This document shows positions 10,337 through 19,901 of a DNA stretch of 46,240 bases, piece by piece (the stretch's first letter is position 1; each line of letters begins with the position of its first letter). Under the pieces are notes generated by a model. That model was not told where the DNA came from. It was given only the letters and a program-made list of their open reading frames with translations, and searched no databases. Source of the DNA: Pochonia chlamydosporia 170 (taxonomy: Eukaryota > Ascomycota > Sordariomycetes > Hypocreales > Clavicipitaceae); the NCBI RefSeq assembly GCF_001653235.2, contig NW_019154063.1, forward strand, positions 1 through 46,240, in the 5' to 3' direction. The position numbers and the translations under genes were made by a program.

Positions 10337-12592
10337 CTAGCGATACTTCTTATTCCTCTCCACAGCGAGAAACGTCAAACTCCACAACTGCCTCACATCA
10401 CTCTCTGTTCCCCCACTCACACCCGGTGGAGGCGGCAACACACCCAACGGCGAAAATTTGTACGCTCCCCCTGTTCCATTCTTAGCTCCGCTATACGTCC
10501 AGCTCCAAACTTCAGATTGCAACTGCTCCTCATTATTCTCAATCACGTCCCATAATCGATTATACGCGCTCTTTAGCGCTCCAAACACTGACTTGTCTCT
10601 GCAGAAGGCTGGTGTGGAGGCACTCGAGGTTGAGTTCGAGGTCGAGTTTCCACCACATCGCTCAAGTTGTCTCTCGAAACCTTTGGCCATAAGGGCAAGT
10701 TGCCAACTCCAGATGACGGTGCCGTGATAAGCGGAATTTGTAAAGTTGGCAACGAGGACATCTTGGCCTGAGAGCGCAGGGTTGGCGACCACAGCACCGA
10801 AGGGCGTGGTTAGCCCTGCGGGAAAGGGGCGAAGGATGGCATTGGCAGAGGCGTTTATGAATGTTGTGAGTTGGGTGTCATGTGTGTCATTGAGGAGGAA
10901 GTGTCTGAAGGCTGTATCCGTGTGGCTGATGGTGATGACATCTGGTGTTGAGGTACTGTTTATCGCGATGCCGTAGTCGATGATTTGTCCGGCGGATGAG
11001 TAATTTCCCAGGGAATTTGCATTCGTGGGGCCTTTGTAAAATGTACTCTTCTTAGTGTAATTGCTTAGTCGAGAACGAGCCGTCTCTAGAGTAATATTAT
11101 ACTGGAAGAACTTGAGTGTGTCGCTCTCCCAGACCTTTGCTCTCTTTGCAGCAACATCCACCCAGTTTCTGGTAACAGAATTATTCGGATACACACCACT
11201 CATACCGGCTAGTCGGGAAATAGAGTACAATGCGGCCGGGGCCAACGCGCAATTCACATCAAACGGAATACGGGCATTCGCAATACCGTATGTAGAATCA
11301 CGCCATTGACCAACTACCTCTCCGTCCTTGAGATGGATCAAGTTCCCAACAGATTGGTTCTTCTCAAACGCAGCAGTTATGTTCATGATCTTTTGGGCGC
11401 TGATGTACGCTAACTGTCCCCAGGTGAGGTTCTTGTTGTCGATGTTGACGACGCCAGCCTTTGTAGCGAGTAGCGGCTTGATTCGGCGCGATTCAGACTG
11501 GAAGTACTTGTCCATCGTGATGGGGAGGTAGTAATCCGAATCAATCATGGGATATGTGAATCCCGCCGCAGTAGAAGTGATATTCTTCTGTAAATTGACA
11601 AACGTCGCGTAATCACCAATGGTTTCCTCGTGGCATACCGACCCATCTGTTCTGTTAACGCGTTCCAGAGCTGCGCCAATGACAGCTTCCATTGCTGAGC
11701 CGTTACCCGTGCTGAGAACAGGCTGTAACAAGAGTGCGGATATGAGGGTATCACGACCAAAGTAGGTGAGGAATCTCCAGCCTCCTGCGAGGAGTTTCTC
11801 CGTGTAGGAGAAGAAGGAGAGTGAGTTCACTTGCCTTGGGTCCTGTTTGGTAAGTCTCTGAGACTGGTTGTTCAGAATCTGTTTTGGCTCGAGCTGTTTC
11901 AGCTGCGGATAGTTGAAATGCGTGGAGAAGTAATAGAATCCTGAACCGAACGTGACGGTCGTATTAGAGATGCTGATTTTGTTGTTTGCATTCTTCCAAG
12001 GAACCATTGTAAACGTCGTCGTGGTAACGTTATCCAGCCACACGCGCGACAACTGCACCCCCGTCCCGTTGTACTTTTTCACCCTGACAGCATCTTGAAT
12101 CACGGGACTCAAGAGACTCGGTCCCTCTGTGAAATCTCGAATGTTTCGAACACTGCCCAGAATAGCTACTGCTATCTCGGCAGAGTTGTTGAACGACAAG
12201 ATACCTTGGACGCCAACAGAGGGATACCTGGAGGACGCATTAGTCTTGGCATTCACCGCGCCGAGGGGCTCGCCATAGGTTGAATTGACCAGCTCAACTG
12301 CCAATGTGCCATTCTTGTCCTTTTGCGGTTGGAAGAATGTGCATATGCCGCTGTTGCCTGCTGGCCATGCGACGATGAGACGAGGTCCGATTATGCTGAG
12401 GTTACTGTCAGGCAGGGGGCTGGTCACGACGACTTGCGCGTCGGTGTTGCAGTCGGAGTAGAAGTAGTTTTCGTAGGGGGGGTCACTGAGATGTAGAGTT
12501 CGCGGGATACATTGTGAGGAGGTGTTGGTTTGAGCTGAGACGAGAGATGGGAGGGAGAGGAGGGAAAGAAGCATGATTGCGTGGTATAGCAT
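10337..12592 (-). CDS. secreted six-hairpin glycosidase, glycogen-debranching-like
   Basis: A single exon of 751 codons starts at the ATG at 12592 with a clear signal peptide (MLYHAIMLLSLLSLPSLVSA). The mature part has very many N-glycosylation sequons, as in a secreted fungal enzyme. The motifs GGWRFLTYFGRDTLISALLL and, later, QWRDSTYGIANARIPFDVN resemble the catalytic six-hairpin domain of amylo-alpha-1,6-glucosidase/debranching enzymes (GDE_C-like). Ascomycete proteins of this size and layout are usually annotated as glycogen debranching enzyme. It lacks the N-terminal transferase half of the intracellular 1500-residue enzyme, so an extracellular glucan or oligosaccharide hydrolase is more likely. 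The substrate is unknown. The frame is intact. The 3' untranslated region is interrupted by pogo copy 1. Confidence 0.75.
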   Translation of the reverse strand: MLYHAIMLLSLLSLPSLVSAQTNTSSQCIPRTLHLSDPPYENYFYSDCNTDAQVVVTSPLPDSNLSIIGPRLIVAWPAGNSGICTFFQPQKDKNGTLAVELVNSTYGEPLGAVNAKTNASSRYPSVGVQGILSFNNSAEIAVAILGSVRNIRDFTEGPSLLSPVIQDAVRVKKYNGTGVQLSRVWLDNVTTTTFTMVPWKNANNKISISNTTVTFGSGFYYFSTHFNYPQLKQLEPKQILNNQSQRLTKQDPRQVNSLSFFSYTEKLLAGGWRFLTYFGRDTLISALLLQPVLSTGNGSAMEAVIGAALERVNRTDGSVCHEETIGDYATFVNLQKNITSTAAGFTYPMIDSDYYLPITMDKYFQSESRRIKPLLATKAGVVNIDNKNLTWGQLAYISAQKIMNITAAFEKNQSVGNLIHLKDGEVVGQWRDSTYGIANARIPFDVNCALAPAALYSISRLAGMSGVYPNNSVTRNWVDVAAKRAKVWESDTLKFFQYNITLETARSRLSNYTKKSTFYKGPTNANSLGNYSSAGQIIDYGIAINSTSTPDVITISHTDTAFRHFLLNDTHDTQLTTFINASANAILRPFPAGLTTPFGAVVANPALSGQDVLVANFTNSAYHGTVIWSWQLALMAKGFERQLERCGGNSTSNSTSSASTPAFCRDKSVFGALKSAYNRLWDVIENNEEQLQSEVWSWTYSGAKNGTGGAYKFSPLGVLPPPPGVSGGTESDVRQLWSLTFLAVERNKKYR

Positions 12593-13309
12593 TTTTCTTC
12601 TTCTTGGAGGGTTCTACATTCACACTTGGTGAGGTTATATCCACATCATTGTAAGGTAATAATATTATTTAATTGGATTTTCGTCATGATTTAATACTTT
12701 TGTGCATACAGCTCACTTCGAACATTGACGGTTAAGACGCCAAACGACTTGTCGAGATCGACAAATACCCCAGCGCCACCAATTAATCCAAGCACCACCC
12801 AGTCGGTCCGTTTCCTCTTCACAGCGGAGAAAACCAACTCGCCTGTCGTCCCAAATTTGCTACAAAATACATTCATCCGGCGCGTACTCCGTAAAAGCAA
12901 GAAATATGACGAGCGGTTTTTGGTATTGCACGCGGTTCGGGGAAATTGCGGGGTCAATGGCTTTTTTGCTGTAGACCTTGACCCCGGCTCACAGGCGTCT
13001 TGGCTTGAGGATCCACATCAAAGGTCCTTTTGGGTCAAGCTGCAGACAGATGCCCTGTGGTGGGGCGACAGGTAAATAAAATTGCAAGCAATGGGAGTCT
13101 CCGGTTAGGATATGCCTGATATTTCAAAGGTGGATACTGACAAGGCGATACGGGATCCATTAACCGCAAGAAAATGGCGATAGATGTTAAAAAGTATCCA
13201 TACAGTAATGTCCCCTACATCTGCGGTGCGGGAATTACTGTTAAGTAGGGTCTTCGGACAAATAAAGTGGCGTGGCCCCTCTAGCCTGTCATTTCATGGC
13301 TGAGCCAGT
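12593..13309. other. glycosidase upstream region
   Basis: This holds the 5' flank of the minus-strand glycosidase, with a CT/GA-rich stretch next to the start codon. Overlapping frames on both strands (12691-12957 minus, 12725-13075 plus) show no recognisable motif and I do not call them genes. Confidence 0.4.
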
Positions 13310-13314
13310 GCCTC

Positions 13315-13539
13315 TGTCACACTTCACGACTCGTTTGCATAACTGGACGACGATCGGGCAGAAGATCCCCTGTGAATCGGGCAACGAGAGACTCTTGATT
13401 TCCTACAAAAAGAGTGGACTTATACGAATACTAAATACTTTAGAATACTGCTGCCTGCAAGGCAGCAGTATGATAATGTTGTTGCCTCGTAGGCAATACC
13501 ATACTGGGCTTGCTTTGAATGAGCGACTTGATCTTGACA
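13315..13539 (-). repeat. copia 3' LTR
   Basis: 225 bp, bounded TGTCAC...TTGACA on the plus strand. It contains a 12-bp stem (ATACTGCTGCCT, loop gca, complement) at 13445-13471 and a 6-bp stem (TTGCCT, loop cgt, AGGCAA) at 13482-13496. Confidence 0.95.
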
Positions 13540-13540
13540 T

Positions 13541-13549
13541 ACCCCCCCA
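13541..13549 (-). other. copia polypurine tract
   Basis: On the minus strand this reads CTGGGGGGGT, two bases inside the 3' LTR boundary. That is the position of the plus-strand DNA primer in LTR retrotransposons. Confidence 0.75.
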
Positions 13550-13606
13550 GGTTGAGCTGTTTCAAACTGTTAGTTAAGAAGATAAGGGAGCGAGAAAATT
13601 GCGAAT

Positions 13607-16600
13607 TCAGTCGCTATCGGATTCGTCTTGTGTCTCGAGGACACTTCTGATATCAACGAGTGTAAGTTGTTCGACAAAATGCTTGAATTTCTGGCCTGGT
13701 AAGATCTTCGTGAGACCATCCGCGACCATTTCAGTGGTTGGCGTGTAAGAGATTTGAAATTCTCCTTGCTGATAGGCTTGTCTTGCCCAGCAGTTATGAA
13801 CATCTACGTGCTTGAGCTGTGTCTTCAGTCGTGGAAGATCAGCTTCGATTAATCTGATTGTTTGCTTATTGTCGCATTCAATAAGGAGTGGATGATCTAA
13901 CTGAAGATCAATTTGTTGAAATAGGCGTTGTGTGGCAATTGCCTCTTTTGCCGTGTGAGTAAACGCTAGCAGTTCTGCCTCGGTTGATGAGGTCGTGACT
14001 GTGGTTTGCTTTCCTGCTTTCCAACTGACGGGTCCTCCAAATAGGGAAATAAAGCATCCTTGTGATGATTTTCGTGTTTCTGGGTCGTCAGCGAATGCAG
14101 CGTCTGATGCGATGCGGAGTTCTCGTGGAACGCTGCTGTGGTTGATTTTGATCACTTCTGCGGAACTGCTTGTTCCATTGAATTGGATGGCGAGAAACCG
14201 AGTGGGCCAGAGATATTCCATTAAGCGATCCACCAGGTATACATGCTGGTCTGATGGATTGAGTAGGAATTCTGCAAGCTTGGATATCGGTTTTGCAATG
14301 TCTGGTCGTGTGATGACCGCGACATAGTTGACGGAGCCGACCTTCTGCTGATATCGATGAACAAGGTCTGGTTTTGCCTTGTCCTTTCGACGTTGCAGGT
14401 CGTTCGTGGGGAATAAATTTCCTTTGAACTGGTCACGCTTTGTGATCCCGTATTGATTTACAATCTTTTCAATGTATGAGTCTTGGCAGAGCCATAGCTT
14501 GCGAGCCGCTCTGTCTCTCAGGACTCGAATGCCTAGGAACCACTTGAGTTCGCCTAGGTCCTTCATTTCATATTGAGTCTTCAGTTTGACGATGAATTTG
14601 TCCGCGGCGTCTTGGTGTCTGGCACGGTACAACAGGACGATGTCGTCAACGAAGAAGAAAATTGTGAGCCAGCTGTTTGTGAAAAGGCATGGCTCCTCTT
14701 GGCTCTGTCTGAGGCCAAGTTTCTCGAAGGCTGCGGTCAGGTCCTTCTGCCATAGCAGAGGTGACCGTCTTAGTCCGTATAATGCTCGTAGCAGTTTCAG
14801 GACCCATCCTCTGCGGCGATAGCCGTCTGGGAATTGTACGTAGACGTCTTCGTCAAGTACACTGTTAGTGAATGCGTTGACCGCATCGAGCTGTCTCGTC
14901 TCGAGGTCAAATTTGGCGGTGATTGCCATCAGGATTCGGAATGAACGGCCTGCGAGGGTGGCTGCATAGGTCTCCTTGGAGCCTAGCTGTTGGAGATCAC
15001 CTCGGACGCAGATTCGTGCTTTGAACTTTTGAAGATACCCATGTTTGTTAAACTTGTATTTGAATACCCATGTCAGTGGTAGGACTTGGCCGGTTACCTG
15101 ATCCCTTGGGATTGGCTTAACCGTTCCACGTTTATTTACGTTTGTCCATTCGATTTCCATGGCTTCTTTGAAGTCTTGTTCAAATTGGTGGCCTATAAGT
15201 TCTTTGTAATTTCTTGGCTCTGGAGGAAGACTTCGCCGGTGCAGTCTCTGTTCGCTGCCGACGAAGAAGCTGCTTCGGTAAACTGCACAGGAACCAGCTG
15301 CTGCTTCGCGAGCTCGTTCACTTGGCTTCCTCTCTCGCGTCGATTTGCGTGTTTGCGGAGTTTCCGCTTCTGTTTGTGGCTGATTATCGATCTCGATCTC
15401 ATGTTCATTGTCATGGTCTTGTCGATTCTCTAGGTTGTCCTGATCTTGAAAGTCTGGGCAGTGCGAGCCTCTGTGACTTGAGTCAGGAGTTGGATAGACG
15501 ACTTGGCCTATGGCTTGGTTGTTAAAGCCCTCAAGCTCTTGGTCCGTCTCTTCATTGGAGTGGTCTTGACCACCAACCCAAATGGTTGATTGGGTTTCAT
15601 CTTCGCTTCCTGCCTCCTGGAGAGGTGGCGATTCTGGCTCACTATGCGCCTCTGTCCTGATTCCGTCATATTCCTCAGGTTCTGGGTCGCTTTCAATATG
15701 GGCAGGGAGTTGAAGTTGCGGTTCTGCTTCTTCAATGTGAAGCTGCTGCTGGTGATCCCTTGGATCATAGAAACGGGTTTCGTCGAAAGTCACATCTCGG
15801 ACTCGGCGAACTTCTTTTCTTTCTGGAATCCATACCCTGAAGATGTTGGTAGAGTCGTATCCAACAAGGTACCCGATCTCTGCATGTGGATGGGTCTTTA
15901 GGTTCTTCTTCTGCTTACCTTGTAGGGCTTCCCTGGTCAGCGGATAGGCGCGGCATCCATACGCCTTTAGGTGTGTAATGTCGGGCTGCGTCTGGAGGTA
16001 TCCGGTATCTCGATTGTTTTCCTGAAGCCACTGGTGCAGCCGTTCGAACGGTGTTTTCCAGTTATTGGCCTGCTGCGGCGATCTGTTATGTAGATACACC
16101 GCAGTTTTCCAGGTCTCAGGCCACATTTCGTCCGGAAAGTTGGCACCAACCTGCATTGTGCGAGACTGGCTGCCTATTACCCCCCCAGATCGTTCGGCAG
16201 GCCCATTTTGTGCCGGTGTGTCTGGCGCGGTGGGTTCGTCATCGATCCCTTGGGATCTGACCCAGGCGTCATATTCTGCTTGAAGTGCTCGATCATTATC
16301 TCGATGGATAACACAAATTGACGTATCAAATTGTCGTCGAATGTAGGCTTCAAAGGCCTTTAGCACTCCGAGGACACTCTCAGTGGTTGCATCCTTTAAA
16401 AGGTATATGTAGATCATGGATGTGTATTCATCTCTGATCAGCATGGCGTATTTCATTCCGTTGTATCCATCGCTCATGGCGAAGATATCAACGTAGACGC
16501 GCCAGAAAGGTCGCGGTGCTTTTATCTGCGGGCTTCGTCGTGAGACAACACGTTTTGCCTTTGAAACGGCGCAGTCTTTGCACTCGATTTTGAGTGGGCC

Positions 16601-18283
16601 ATTTATTTTGGCTCCGGTTGTCTGTTGAACTAGGCGTTCAAGGGCTTCAGACCCAAGGTGTCCTAGGCGTTGGTGCCAGCGAATGGCTTCTGCAGCGGAC
16701 TCGGGTCTCGGCTGCGTGGATGAGGTGAAGGCGGTTGCCAGTGGCATGTGCGATTCGTAATCGACTTGGTTAAATTCAATGACAGGCTGGCGATATCGCC
16801 TCACTGTGCGAAAGATCGTCTTTCCGTCCCTGGAGATGGCGCCTGTTGCTGGGTTCCAGTTGTATCCTCTTTGGAGAAAGAGATCCAGGGACGCAACGTT
16901 GGTATGGAATCTTGGGATGTAGGCTACATTTTGGAGCCTGAACTTGTCTGCGTTTCCGATGCGGATGATCACATCGCCGTATCCGAGGATTTCGAGTTGT
17001 GTATCTCCAGAGTAAGCTCCTTCGGCGTTGTCACAAAGTTTGTATGATCCTTCAACGAAGCGTTTGGAGTTATTGCAAATGTGGAAGTCGGATCCAGAGT
17101 CCAGGATAAAGGAATCACGAAGTGGATAGACAGCTGCAGTTGAGAAAGTGGATTGGATCTCGGTGTCGGATGGTTGCTGCATCGGTAGCGGAGCTTCTGG
17201 CTGAATCTTGGTTATGGCTCCGGCAAAGGCGGTTCCTTTGATCTCCGATCCATCCTGTTGCTGAGACTGTTCCTCCTTCTTCCTTCGGTTCCTGATGGAC
17301 CGTTCGACTTTGCCCTTGATAGTAGGGTGTTGAAGCTTCTGATCGATTTCTTCCTGGACTTTGTTGTCCGGAGACCATCCAGCTGGTCGTACCGAGTCAG
17401 AAAGGTAGTAGCACTCTGAATAGAAGTGCCTGCGACCGCAGAGGCAAGTTGGTTTTCCCCCTGGGTTCTTACTGTTGGTTCTGGATGCATCAGGCTCCCC
17501 TTCACCTTGGAAGGTGGCGAATGCACCTCTGCTGCTCGAGCTTTGAGCAGTTGATCGATATGACCGTTCGAAAATTTCACTGATCTTAATTCCGTCAGGG
17601 AACGTCTTTTGCCACTCGTCATCCTCGTGGGATAGGGCCTTTGCTTCCATCTGATTGATCCAGACCTTCGAGAATGTCGGGTCAATAGCATTTACCGCCT
17701 TAAGGAAATGTCGAGTCTGTCGCAGGCCTCTTATATCAGGCAGATCAAGATTCTTGGCTTCGTTCAGTATGACTTGCCATTTCGAGATCCATTCCTCGAC
17801 CTTTGTTCTGCTGACTGCCTTAAGCGTAGCGTAATATCGATCCGTGACTTCACTCTCCCGAGCCCAGTCAGTTGGTTTGACACGGTTCTTCAGGATCATG
17901 AGTTCCTTTGCGACATCATCTTCCTTGGCAATGATATCGTAGTATCTGCCAACGGTTTTGACGATGTATTCTTGTAGTGTTGCCAAAGCTTTGGTCTTGT
18001 CCTTGTAGGTCTGAAGTTGGCTTCGATGCCTTGCCTCAAGGATTTGGAACTTGCTAAGGCTATCACCTTGCAATTGCTGTATGTCAGTGGCGTTTGTCTG
18101 GGCTTGGCCCGGAGTCGGTTCGACTGGCGGCGTCAGAACCGGCTTCTGTACAACGTCGGGGTTGACATATTCCCAGATTTGCTGATTCTTCGCGAACTTG
18201 CGGATTATGCTGATCCACACGTCCCAGTTACCGGATCCTTTGAGGATGACCCGGGAAGAGACTTCGAGGTCGTCAGCGGCCAT
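13607..18283 (-). CDS. copia Gag-Pol polyprotein, intact, 1558 aa
   Basis: One frame without stops from the ATG at 18283. In order it holds: a gag/UBN2-like region (to about residue 250); a short zinc-knuckle-like CLCGRRHFYSEC (about 280-292); the aspartic protease motif FILDSGSDFH (about 392); integrase zinc site HQRLGH ... CKDC (about 537-571); integrase catalytic Asp, Asp and Glu in VYVDIFA, HRDND and GPAERSGG; reverse transcriptase with QLDAVNAFTNS and FVDD (about 1211); and RNase H with ASDAAFADD, SSTEAEL and IECDN. The order protease-integrase-RT-RNase H defines Ty1/copia. All key residues are present, so the element may be autonomous. Gag and Pol share one frame with no visible frameshift signal. 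Confidence 0.96.
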   Translation of the reverse strand: MAADDLEVSSRVILKGSGNWDVWISIIRKFAKNQQIWEYVNPDVVQKPVLTPPVEPTPGQAQTNATDIQQLQGDSLSKFQILEARHRSQLQTYKDKTKALATLQEYIVKTVGRYYDIIAKEDDVAKELMILKNRVKPTDWARESEVTDRYYATLKAVSRTKVEEWISKWQVILNEAKNLDLPDIRGLRQTRHFLKAVNAIDPTFSKVWINQMEAKALSHEDDEWQKTFPDGIKISEIFERSYRSTAQSSSSRGAFATFQGEGEPDASRTNSKNPGGKPTCLCGRRHFYSECYYLSDSVRPAGWSPDNKVQEEIDQKLQHPTIKGKVERSIRNRRKKEEQSQQQDGSEIKGTAFAGAITKIQPEAPLPMQQPSDTEIQSTFSTAAVYPLRDSFILDSGSDFHICNNSKRFVEGSYKLCDNAEGAYSGDTQLEILGYGDVIIRIGNADKFRLQNVAYIPRFHTNVASLDLFLQRGYNWNPATGAISRDGKTIFRTVRRYRQPVIEFNQVDYESHMPLATAFTSSTQPRPESAAEAIRWHQRLGHLGSEALERLVQQTTGAKINGPLKIECKDCAVSKAKRVVSRRSPQIKAPRPFWRVYVDIFAMSDGYNGMKYAMLIRDEYTSMIYIYLLKDATTESVLGVLKAFEAYIRRQFDTSICVIHRDNDRALQAEYDAWVRSQGIDDEPTAPDTPAQNGPAERSGGVIGSQSRTMQVGANFPDEMWPETWKTAVYLHNRSPQQANNWKTPFERLHQWLQENNRDTGYLQTQPDITHLKAYGCRAYPLTREALQGKQKKNLKTHPHAEIGYLVGYDSTNIFRVWIPERKEVRRVRDVTFDETRFYDPRDHQQQLHIEEAEPQLQLPAHIESDPEPEEYDGIRTEAHSEPESPPLQEAGSEDETQSTIWVGGQDHSNEETDQELEGFNNQAIGQVVYPTPDSSHRGSHCPDFQDQDNLENRQDHDNEHEIEIDNQPQTEAETPQTRKSTRERKPSERAREAAAGSCAVYRSSFFVGSEQRLHRRSLPPEPRNYKELIGHQFEQDFKEAMEIEWTNVNKRGTVKPIPRDQVTGQVLPLTWVFKYKFNKHGYLQKFKARICVRGDLQQLGSKETYAATLAGRSFRILMAITAKFDLETRQLDAVNAFTNSVLDEDVYVQFPDGYRRRGWVLKLLRALYGLRRSPLLWQKDLTAAFEKLGLRQSQEEPCLFTNSWLTIFFFVDDIVLLYRARHQDAADKFIVKLKTQYEMKDLGELKWFLGIRVLRDRAARKLWLCQDSYIEKIVNQYGITKRDQFKGNLFPTNDLQRRKDKAKPDLVHRYQQKVGSVNYVAVITRPDIAKPISKLAEFLLNPSDQHVYLVDRLMEYLWPTRFLAIQFNGTSSSAEVIKINHSSVPRELRIASDAAFADDPETRKSSQGCFISLFGGPVSWKAGKQTTVTTSSTEAELLAFTHTAKEAIATQRLFQQIDLQLDHPLLIECDNKQTIRLIEADLPRLKTQLKHVDVHNCWARQAYQQGEFQISYTPTTEMVADGLTKILPGQKFKHFVEQLTLVDIRSVLETQDESDSD

Positions 18284-18345
18284 TATAGTCAGTGCTGTTT
18301 AGTGCAGTAGAAGCTTTGTTCCTAAATCAAATTAGGTCGGGCAAA

Positions 18346-18358
18346 CCGGGCTCATAAC
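18346..18358 (-). other. copia primer-binding site, half-tRNA iMet type
   Basis: The plus strand reads ccgggctcataac directly against the LTR. That is the anticodon stem-loop sequence (anticodon CAT) of initiator Met tRNA, so the element RNA, read from the minus strand, is complementary to it. This is the half-tRNA priming known for Drosophila copia, rather than use of the tRNA 3' end. Confidence 0.8.
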
Positions 18359-18583
18359 TGTCACACTTCACGACTCGTTTGCATAACTGGACGACGATCG
18401 GGCAGAAGATCCCCTGTGAATCGGGCAACGAGAGACTCTTGATTTCCTACAAAAAGAGTGGACTTATACGAATACTAAATACTTTAGAATACTGCTGCCT
18501 GCAAGGCAGCAGTATGATAATGTTGTTGCCTCGTAGGCAATACCATACTGGGCTTGCTTTGAATGAGCGACTTGATCTTGACA
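18359..18583 (-). repeat. copia 5' LTR
   Basis: 225 bp, read by eye as identical to the 13315-13539 copy, including both internal stem-loops. It should hold the promoter of the element. Confidence 0.95.
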
Positions 18584-18722
18584 GCCTCTGCTTTACTGGT
18601 GTACAATTCCCGGCGCTTTGTTAACCACATCAAGGAATCACAGCGCGGGAAAAGCAAGAAGTAATAGAAATAAAGGTGTGAGGCATCTCTGTGATATTCC
18701 GACCTATAGCTCTCGTATACCT

Positions 18723-19901
18723 TTACCCGAGTAGCCTCCCCGCATTGCGACGTCTGGCAGCCTGAGCCTTCTTTGGGTTGCCAAAGACCGCCTCAACATC
18801 CACATCAAAGGCGGAAATTCCGGCTGCGTCGGCCACCAAAGGCGTAAACGGAATATCGGATCCCCACATGATATGTGTATGATCAACCCATCGCAGCAAT
18901 GATGGAATAGCTGAGTCGACTGGCCAGGGTCCGGCAAGGTCGAAGTAGAAGCTTTTCGCGAGTATCGCTTTCATGGACGATCGCGTCAAGTTGAGGTGGG
19001 AATACAAAGTACTGTATCCAACAATCCGATCCAAAGTAGGGATGAGGCCGCCGCCAGCATGGGGAATGATCCATCTGAGGCGTGAGAATCGGGTTGGTAT
19101 TTCGGAGTAGAATAGGTCTGCGAAAGTGCGAGCTGTGTCGAAAGGGAAGTCGAGCGTTGGCGCCGCAAATTGTCTGGTTGCCACTGGTCTATTAAGGGAC
19201 TGCCATTCCTTCTGCGTGATTGTTGGAGCTTCTGCGGCGCTGTCATATTCCAAATGGTTGTACTCGGTGCATGGTGTCGTGAGATGCTCAAAGACTGTCA
19301 CGTTGAGCTGGTTGAGCGCCTCATAGATAGGGAACAGCTATGGGTCGCCAAAGTACATCCCGTAGAAATTGGACATCAACACGACGCCATCCGGCTTCGG
19401 GTCCAGCTTGTTGAAGCAGTAATCGACTTCTTTCAAAGACGCCTGGATGTCCGGGAGGGGTAGAGACGCAAAGAAACCGAATTTGCCAGGGTATTGAGCC
19501 TTTACTTGGGAGCCATAATCGTTGACCTGACGGGCCAATTTTATGGCGTTATTCGTTGCTGCTTGGGAAGGCACAGTGAGATATACTCCAGGGCTTGAAA
19601 TTGACAGGTAGGATTTGACTATATTGTGATCCTTCATAAACTGCAGGTGAGTTTCGGGTTCCCAGATCTAGCAAGAGGCGTCAGACCACACCAAGTCGTT
19701 GCATTCGGTGAGAGGGAGACAAACCGGTATCGCTGGCATGCCGTCAGGGCTTGGTGTATGCCCGGCATCTCTCAGCGCCTCAGCATAAAAGTCAGGAACA
19801 AAATGGGCATGTACATCTATTTTGCAAGTTGAACAAGTGGCTGACACGCCGCCGAAGGCTGATGCCGCCAAGTAGCAGCTGGTGAGAACGGACGTCTTCA
19901 T
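18723..19901 (-). pseudogene. amidohydrolase (ACMSD/6-MSA decarboxylase type), one nonsense codon
   Basis: Exon 1 (19725-19901) begins MKTSVLTSCYLAASAFGG, signal-peptide-like, and holds the metal-binding DVHAHFVPDFY. A 57-nt intron (19668-19724, gtttgt, branch ctgac, end gctag) joins GMPAIP to IWEPETHLQF. Exon 2 runs to 18723 and carries WIIPHAGGGLIPTLDRI and HIMWGSDIPFT, the later His and Asp metal ligands of amidohydrolase-2 proteins such as 6-methylsalicylate decarboxylase and ACMSD. An in-frame TAG at 19338-19340 (after FYGMYFGDP) cuts the 373-codon frame at about residue 168; downstream coding is otherwise clean. Possible substrates are aromatic carboxylic acids. A sequencing error or readthrough is the alternative to gene death. 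Confidence 0.75.

Larger units (their letters stand above)
13315..18583 (-). mobile_element. full-length Ty1/copia retrotransposon
   Basis: The 5269-bp element has two 225-bp LTRs, read as identical, each starting TGTCA and ending TGACA. It is flanked by a perfect 5-bp target duplication gcctc at 13310-13314 and 18584-18588. A primer-binding site abuts the 5' LTR, a G-run polypurine tract abuts the 3' LTR, and one uninterrupted gag-pol frame lies between. Coding is on the minus strand, so the 5' LTR is the right-hand one. Identical LTRs imply a recent insertion. It sits between the glycosidase promoter region and the 3' end of the amidohydrolase gene. Confidence 0.97.

Noticed and set aside
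12691..13075. Overlapping frames on both strands upstream of the glycosidase
   Set aside because: They overlap each other, lack motifs and lie in the probable promoter region.
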